A DNA stretch of 9,336 bases. Origin: MWDT01 sp035506315 (GTDB lineage: Bacteria; Verrucomicrobiota; Verrucomicrobiia; Opitutales; Opitutaceae). Positions 1 to 4,089 of this stretch are shown one piece after another. The number at the start of each line of letters is the position of its first letter. Position 1 is the stretch's first letter. The DNA lies in the NCBI GenBank assembly GCA_035506315.1, contig DATJPQ010000091.1, positions 1-9,336 of the forward strand. Reading direction: 5' to 3'. Below the pieces are notes generated by a model. The model was not told where the DNA came from. It ran no database searches and saw nothing but the letters and a program-made list of their open reading frames with translations. The position numbers and the translations under genes are program-made.

Positions 1-345
1 CGAATAATTGGCTTTCTTCGCCGGATCGATCGTCGAGACGAGATTGCCCGATTTCAGGTTGATCGTCGCGTTGCCCGTGCCGATTTCCAGGGTCGTGTTG
101 GCCTTCATCGTGGCCACGGCGCCGTCGATCGGCTGGAGGTAGGCCTCGGCGCCCGGACCGGTTTTGACGGTCGCACCGTCGGGTATCTTGTCGTTCACAT
201 TGAGCTCTGTCGGCTGACCGCCTTTGGGCGTCATGGTGACCGAACCGGTCTTTTTCAACAGCGTCGCATCGGCGGCGCGCAGAGTCGGTACTGTGAGAAT
301 AATCGCGCAGGCCAGGCCAAATTTGCAGAGATTTCGTAGGCTCAT
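1..345 (-). CDS. FecR-domain secreted protein, N-terminal 115 residues (cut by window edge)
   Basis: The frame is open from an ATG at 345 to base 1, so only the first 115 residues are visible. Residues 1-24 look like a Sec signal peptide: a basic start (MSLRNLCK), a hydrophobic core (FGLACAIILTVPTL) and a probable cleavage site after LRA. The mature part starts with a TLLKKTGSVTM strand, followed by DGATVKTGPGAEAYL and TTLEIGTGNATINLKSGNLV. This pattern of a 'VKTGPG' turn, then an 'LEIG' strand and a 'L..G.LV' strand, is typical of the FecR beta-sandwich domain (PF04773). In proteins of this kind it is an extracytoplasmic domain, not necessarily linked to iron. The gene lies 214 bp downstream of the CHASE2 adenylate cyclase on the same strand, a pairing I regard as common in bacteria of this type. 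The 214-bp gap holds no gene that I can see and may carry a separate promoter. There is no Shine-Dalgarno sequence. The C-terminal part is outside the window, so further domains are unknown. Confidence 0.85.
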   Translation of the reverse strand, partial: MSLRNLCKFGLACAIILTVPTLRAADATLLKKTGSVTMTPKGGQPTELNVNDKIPDGATVKTGPGAEAYLQPIDGAVATMKANTTLEIGTGNATINLKSGNLVSTIDPAKKANYS

Positions 346-559
346 GGGATAGCAGGGTTGGAGGGTTGCCCACTGGACAGCCGGGCAGTCTGCCGCAAGG
401 CATTTGCAGGTCAAATCAGAAATAACGTTAAGTTGGCTCAGGCCGCCAAGTTGTTCAAATCTCCCCGCCACCGTCGCAAGCGTATGGACCACACCGGACT
501 TCAGCTTCCCTTGGGCGGCAACGATTCGTGCCGCGCAAGCATCTGCCCCGACGCTTCCT

Positions 560-2785
560 TTACTTTTCCTTCATCACATACACCCCACCCCAATGCTCCG
601 TGGGTGGCTCGATTTTGCAGTGTTCCGCGATCCCGATGTAGACAAGCGAAGGATTGCTCATCACGCCGGGAGTCTGGCCCGGAATGTTCGGTTCGAGCCC
701 GGCGCTGCGCCGGAAGCATGCGAGCGCGCCGTCCCAGTCGCGCGCCTGGTACCGCCCGAGCCCTTGCGCAAACAGCCCGAGGCACTCCCGCGTGGTCGTG
801 GTCACCGCTTCCGCGAGCCCCACGATTTCGTGGATCGGCACCGCCTGCGTGCGCCCCTTGACCACGATGAGGCCGAGCGGACGAAACACCAGCCGCCCGG
901 CACCGTGCTGTTCGCAGGCGAGTCTGGTCGCTTCGGTGCACATCGAATAGACGCCCCAGCTCTTCGCCCCTGACTCCATCCGTGCGGCCAGGTTCACGTC
1001 GTCCCCCATCATCGTGTAGTTGAAGCGGGTGCGGCTGCCCATGTTGCCGATAATGCACCGGCCGCTGTTCAGGCCGATGCGCGATTGCATCTTCCCGACG
1101 ATCGGGGGCCACTTGTCGCCCTCGCCCTGCCACTTCGCGCGCAGTTCGCCCAGCCGCCGATGCACCCGTTGCGAGGCGATGCACGCCCGCAGCGCATGGT
1201 CGGGCAGCGCGATGGGCGCGCCGAACATCGCCACCACGGCGTCGCCGATATATTTATCGAGTGTGCCGCCCTCCTCCTGGACGATATCGGTGCAGACGGT
1301 GAGATATTCGTTCATCAGCGCCACCAGCCGGTCGGGCGGCAGCATTTCGGAGAAAGCGGAGAAGCCCTGGATGTCGCTGAAATACGCCGTGATCTCCTCC
1401 TCATGCCCGCCGAGCCTCGGCGGTTCGCCCGCCTGGATCAGGCGGTCGACCAACTGCGGCGAGACGTAGGTGCCGAACATGCCCTTGATTTCCTGCTTGG
1501 CCCGTTGTTCCCGGAGCACGCGCTGGGTGATCGCGGCGAAGTTCGCGGCGGTGAAGCCCAGCAGCGGCCCCAGCAGCGGCAGCCACAGGCTCCAGCCGAT
1601 CCAGGCGACACACGTCGCCTCGAGGTAGCCGGCGGCAAACAGCACGGCAAACGCGCCCATCAGCCATACCGAGCGCCGCATCGTCCATCCCAGACCGGCG
1701 TAGCTGATCGCCAGCATCGCCGCCCACACGGCGCCCTCCGGCCAGCGCCGCACATAATCGCCCCGCAGCACGTTGTCCACCAGGTTGGCATGCGTCAGCA
1801 CCAGGGGCGCATAGCGATTGCGCGGGGTCGGACCGGCATCCGCCTTGCCGGTCACCGTCTGGCCGATGAAAACGATCTTCCCCGCCAGATCCGGCGGCGG
1901 CCGCGCCCCCGCCTTGTGCTCCACGAAGCGCTCGTTCAGCCGCACCAGCATCTCGATGTAGGAATAAGTCGGGTAGTCGGTGCCGTACTCATCCTGATCA
2001 TACCGGTAGTTCAACCAATAGCGGCCGGAGGATGAAATGGGGATGCGCAATTCGCCCCGGGTGCGCGTCGGCAGGTAGATGGCGTCACCCAGCCGCACGC
2101 GCACCGCCTCAGTGGGAACCTGGAAATAGCGCAGCAGCGTCTGCAACGCCAGCGAGGGATACACCCGGTCGCCGGCCCGCACCACCAGGGGAACCTGGCG
2201 GCGGATGCCGTCCGCCTCCTGGGGAGTATCCGCAAATCCATACCAGCTCACCGCCCGCAACTGGGGAAAAGGCAGGATCGCGTGGGCATCGCCCACCAGC
2301 CCGGTCACGTCCCCCGTGACTTGCGTCAGCGGCCGGGTTGGTCCGTCGAAGCCCGGCACGATCTCGACCGGATCGGCGCTGGTCACGCTGGCGGTGACGA
2401 CGGGCACCCCGCGCCCGGCGGCGGCCTGCACGCCCAGGCCCATTTTGGCGTCGCCCTCGCCCTCCCGGCTGACGTCGAGGATCACGTCCCACGATATGAC
2501 CGCGGGCCTCGCCAGCGACAGCAGTTCCACGAGGTTGCCATGATAGGCCCGATCCACCGGCCAGCCGGGGGGCAGGGATGCGTCGGAGCTGTCCTCGAAC
2601 AACACGAGGGCAATCCGCGGGTCCGGGGCCGGCTGATAATACGAGCGCAGCCAGGTCCGCCAGTCCAGCGTGTGCCATTCGATCTGCTGGAGAAACCCGG
2701 TTTGCGCCACGAGCCAGGCGAGCCCAAAGCAAAGCAACGGCGCAAAGGAGATCCGCCGGAGCAAAGGGATCGATGGCCAGCGCAT
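560..2785 (-). CDS. CHASE2-domain class III adenylate cyclase, membrane sensor
   Basis: A complete protein of 741 residues that should make cAMP from ATP in the cytoplasm in response to an extracytoplasmic signal. Layout: membrane helix at about 10-30; a CHASE2 sensor domain at about 35-340 (early strand RIALVLFEDSSD, late strand GKIVFIGQT), predicted outside the inner membrane; three membrane helices at about 352-368, 372-390 and 394-418; a linker with the FGTYVSPQLV motif at 437-446; and the class III cyclase domain at about 463-655. All six residues expected for an active class III enzyme are present: metal-binding D471 and D515 (44 apart), adenine-selecting K511 and T591, and transition-state N598 and R602 in GDDVNLAARME. 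The lysine/threonine pair favours ATP over GTP. Residues 667-700 resemble one TPR-like helical hairpin (ARDWDGALACFRRSAGLEP). The ligand of the CHASE2 domain cannot be read from sequence. The start at 2785 has only a weak AGG upstream. A FecR-domain gene follows, and a lysozyme-like gene lies 166 bp upstream on the same strand. Confidence 0.93.
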   Translation of the reverse strand: MRWPSIPLLRRISFAPLLCFGLAWLVAQTGFLQQIEWHTLDWRTWLRSYYQPAPDPRIALVLFEDSSDASLPPGWPVDRAYHGNLVELLSLARPAVISWDVILDVSREGEGDAKMGLGVQAAAGRGVPVVTASVTSADPVEIVPGFDGPTRPLTQVTGDVTGLVGDAHAILPFPQLRAVSWYGFADTPQEADGIRRQVPLVVRAGDRVYPSLALQTLLRYFQVPTEAVRVRLGDAIYLPTRTRGELRIPISSSGRYWLNYRYDQDEYGTDYPTYSYIEMLVRLNERFVEHKAGARPPPDLAGKIVFIGQTVTGKADAGPTPRNRYAPLVLTHANLVDNVLRGDYVRRWPEGAVWAAMLAISYAGLGWTMRRSVWLMGAFAVLFAAGYLEATCVAWIGWSLWLPLLGPLLGFTAANFAAITQRVLREQRAKQEIKGMFGTYVSPQLVDRLIQAGEPPRLGGHEEEITAYFSDIQGFSAFSEMLPPDRLVALMNEYLTVCTDIVQEEGGTLDKYIGDAVVAMFGAPIALPDHALRACIASQRVHRRLGELRAKWQGEGDKWPPIVGKMQSRIGLNSGRCIIGNMGSRTRFNYTMMGDDVNLAARMESGAKSWGVYSMCTEATRLACEQHGAGRLVFRPLGLIVVKGRTQAVPIHEIVGLAEAVTTTTRECLGLFAQGLGRYQARDWDGALACFRRSAGLEPNIPGQTPGVMSNPSLVYIGIAEHCKIEPPTEHWGGVYVMKEK

Positions 2786-2853
2786 GGTAAGACCTGAAGC
2801 TGGCAGGGCCCGCCGCCGGAACCAAGCGCTTTTCTATGCCCGGTGCGGCCCGC

Positions 2854-2925
2854 GGCCTTCCGGAGTAGCGGAAGCGCCCTCGCTTCCGCGCGGAACGGAA
2901 AGCCGTTCCGCCACTCCGCCCGGCC
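2854..2925. repeat. Double-hairpin palindromic element (three-way-junction-like)
   Basis: Two perfect 9-bp hairpins lie directly side by side. The first has arms GCGGAAGCG (2868-2876) and CGCTTCCGC (2881-2889) around a CCCT loop. The second has arms GCGGAACGG (2890-2898) and CCGTTCCGC (2903-2911) around an AAAG loop. Both are enclosed by an outer arm, GGAGT (2862-2866) with ACTCC (2913-2917), and then by GGCC at 2854-2857 with GGCC at 2922-2925. The two hairpins have near-identical stems. The whole could fold as a three-way junction in RNA or single-stranded DNA. It lies between the lysozyme-like gene and the cyclase. There is no T-tract after it on either strand, so it is not a standard intrinsic terminator. 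It resembles REP/BIME-type extragenic palindromes, but copy number in the genome cannot be seen here. Confidence 0.75.
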
Positions 2926-2951
2926 AAAACGAGGCCACGGATCCGCGCCGC

Positions 2952-3434
2952 CTATGGCACGCTCGCGAGCTGCACCTGATCTCTGAACTCCCCGGCGAGG
3001 TTGACGACCCGCTCGGCGTAGAAATGACTGCGGGCCGGCGCGCGCTGGTGCAGCACCGCCCCGAGGCCGGCATTCCAGGCGAGGGCGATGTTATAGGTTG
3101 TCGGGGCGTAGCCGCCACGAACCAGACCGCGGCGCAACCATTCGAAATGCCGTGCGGCCACTTCATCGGATGCCTGCCGGTCCAAGGCTTCGTAGAAAGG
3201 CCGCGCCGTATGCATTTGCCAGGTTTCGCGACGGAATTGATAGGCACCGAGTTCGCCCGCCGGACCGGCCCGTTGCAGATCGCGGGGGTTTTCCACCTGA
3301 TGGATCGCTTCCAACGTGGCCTCGCGGTCCATTCTTTGTACCGGCAACGCATATCCATGCAAACAACCGGCCAGCAGCACTCCGGCCCCGACCAGTCTGC
3401 GGAGGAGATCTGTCTTGGTATATTGTGTTTTCAT
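2952..3434 (-). CDS. Small putative lysozyme/transglycosylase-like lipoprotein
   Basis: Counted from the ATG at 3434 the protein has 160 residues. An in-frame GTG at 3458 would add eight, but the ATG places the signal peptide correctly and I prefer it. Residues 1-24 have a basic stretch (KTDLLRR), a hydrophobic core (LVGAGVL) and a lipobox LAGC with cysteine 24, so it may be a lipoprotein cut by signal peptidase II; cleavage after GYA (residue 29) is an alternative. The mature part has LEAIHQVEN (41-49), then GELGAYQF (60-67), and later YNIALAWNAG (114-123). A glutamate followed by a G-x-x-G-x-x-Q segment and then a late 'Y..A.A.NAG' motif is the pattern of lysozyme-like lytic transglycosylases. 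E48 is the candidate catalytic acid. Assignment to that fold is my inference from motifs. The likely role is cleavage of peptidoglycan in the periplasm. The adenylate cyclase follows on the same strand after 166 bp. No Shine-Dalgarno sequence is seen at either start. Confidence 0.75.
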   Translation of the reverse strand: MKTQYTKTDLLRRLVGAGVLLAGCLHGYALPVQRMDREATLEAIHQVENPRDLQRAGPAGELGAYQFRRETWQMHTARPFYEALDRQASDEVAARHFEWLRRGLVRGGYAPTTYNIALAWNAGLGAVLHQRAPARSHFYAERVVNLAGEFRDQVQLASVP

Positions 3435-3581
3435 GGCGCGCGTCGTGACCGACCGCACCGCCGGCAGTTCGCGGGTTTTTGACAGGAAAGTTCTACCTGC
3501 GAACGGAACCCGAAGAGGTCACCATGCAAAATGCCCGACGGCGTTTTACCCCGGTCAAGTCCGCAACCAAGCCGGATTCAG

Positions 3582-3616
3582 TTTTTACAGGAGAGAACGG
3601 AGGGAACAGAGGAGAT
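3582..3616 (+). repeat. TTTTTACAGGAG repeat, left arm of an inverted pair
   Basis: Starts with TTTTTACAGGAG and continues as alternating GAAC and GAG blocks. The reverse complement of 3951-3985 starts with the same 12 bases and matches 26 of the first 30 positions. The differences are A/G swaps at four evenly placed sites. The two arms enclose about 334 bp with no gene. Confidence 0.75.
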
Positions 3617-3652
3617 ATTGCTGCTACCAGCCGCTGCCGGATCGGAATAAGA

Positions 3653-3683
3653 TTTTACAGGAGGCCGCAGAGAGCGCGGAGAG
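3653..3683 (+). repeat. Second direct copy of the TTTTACAGGAG repeat head
   Basis: TTTTACAGGAG recurs at 3653-3663, exactly 70 bp after the first copy at 3583-3593. It is followed by GCCGCAGAGAGCGCGGAGAG, a purine-rich tail similar in style to that of the first copy but different in sequence. This suggests a family with a fixed head and a variable tail. Confidence 0.6.
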
Positions 3684-3722
3684 TCATGTTTTGGGCGGCT
3701 GCATACGCGTCAGATGCAGCTA

Positions 3723-3752
3723 AGTTTTGGGTTTTGAGATTTGGGTTCTGGG
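3723..3752 (+). repeat. G/T-rich repeat of GGGTTTT type
   Basis: A run of GTTTTGGG, TTTTGAG, ATTTGGG and TTCTGGG units with strong strand bias (G and T on the plus strand, only one C). Related tracts occur inverted inside the helicase gene (4393-4467) and in the same orientation after it (6588-6636). Confidence 0.6.
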
Positions 3753-3781
3753 TCCGGTTTCCATCCCAAATCCGATTTCGT

Positions 3782-3831
3782 GTGTTTCGTGCCGTGCCAG
3801 CCGAAGCCTTGGCGTAGGCTGGTGTTTCGTG
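3782..3831. repeat. Near-palindrome flanked by a 10-bp direct repeat
   Basis: GTGTTTCGTG occurs at 3782-3791 and again at 3822-3831. Between the copies, and overlapping the second by one base, lies a 26-nt near-palindrome (3797-3822): CCAGCC pairs with GGCTGG, and GCC pairs with GGC around a TT loop, with a 3 x 3 internal bulge. It looks like a small hairpin element inserted into, and partly duplicating, a TTCGTG-type sequence. That reading is an inference. Confidence 0.55.
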
Positions 3832-3863
3832 GTAAAAAATGTGAATTCAGATCCCGGCGCCGC

Positions 3864-3893
3864 ATTCGCGCTAATTCGCGTCGATTCACGGTC
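3864..3893 (+). repeat. 10-bp tandem repeat, ATTCGCG-type, three units
   Basis: Three consecutive units: ATTCGCGCTA, ATTCGCGTCG and ATTCACGGTC. The third is more diverged. The array is non-coding and sits between two other repeats. Confidence 0.6.
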
Positions 3894-3918
3894 AAAAATC
3901 CGCATCCGAGCCCTTCCT

Positions 3919-3945
3919 CTTCGCGCCCCTTCGCGGCCTTCGCGG
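3919..3945 (+). repeat. 9-bp tandem repeat, CCTTCGCGG, about three units
   Basis: CTTCGCGCC (3919-3927) is followed by two perfect copies of CCTTCGCGG (3928-3936 and 3937-3945). The array directly precedes the right arm of the inverted repeat pair. A related CTTCGCG occurs again at about 3992. Confidence 0.6.
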
Positions 3946-3950
3946 TTAAC

Positions 3951-3985
3951 TCCCTCTCCGTTCTCTCTGTTCCCTCCTGTAAAAA
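3951..3985 (-). repeat. TTTTTACAGGAG repeat, right arm of the inverted pair
   Basis: On the minus strand this reads TTTTTACAGGAG followed by the same GAAC/GAG block pattern as 3582-3616, in inverted orientation. A shortened further copy of the head, CTCCTGTA on the plus strand, lies at 4003-4010. Confidence 0.75.
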
Positions 3986-4089
3986 CCTACCCTTCGCGAT
4001 TTCTCCTGTATCGTCCCGCCTTCGCGGTGCCCCCACCGCCAGAAGTTTTGGTTGCCGGCCGGTCGCCGGCGCTCTGAGCTCCGACGCGC

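Larger units (their letters stand above)
3435..4089. other. Gene-free 655-bp divergent spacer built of small repeats
   Basis: This spacer separates the lysozyme-like gene (minus) from the helicase (plus). I find no convincing gene in it. The short open frames that cross it translate into arginine-rich, repeat-like peptides (for example FYRRERREQRR on one strand and FYRREQRERRG on the other), which shows they are read-through of repeats. It holds TTTTACAGGAG-headed units in both orientations, a G-rich stretch, a near-palindrome between two GTGTTTCGTG copies, a 10-bp tandem of ATTCGCG units and a 9-bp tandem of CCTTCGCGG. Promoters for both flanking genes should lie here, but none is clear enough to place. 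Confidence 0.7.

Noticed and set aside
1085..2035. A 316-codon plus-strand frame opposite the cyclase
   Set aside because: It lies fully within the cyclase gene, which has all catalytic residues. The translation is H-, R- and Q-rich with no domain, typical of an antisense shadow.
3316..3817. Open frames in the spacer giving arginine-rich peptides
   Set aside because: The peptides are direct translations of repeat units, one runs antisense through the lysozyme-like gene, and none has a domain.
3582..4010. A CRISPR array, suggested by repeated heads at fixed gaps
   Set aside because: Copies are few, in both orientations, with unequal spacing, and no cas gene is present.
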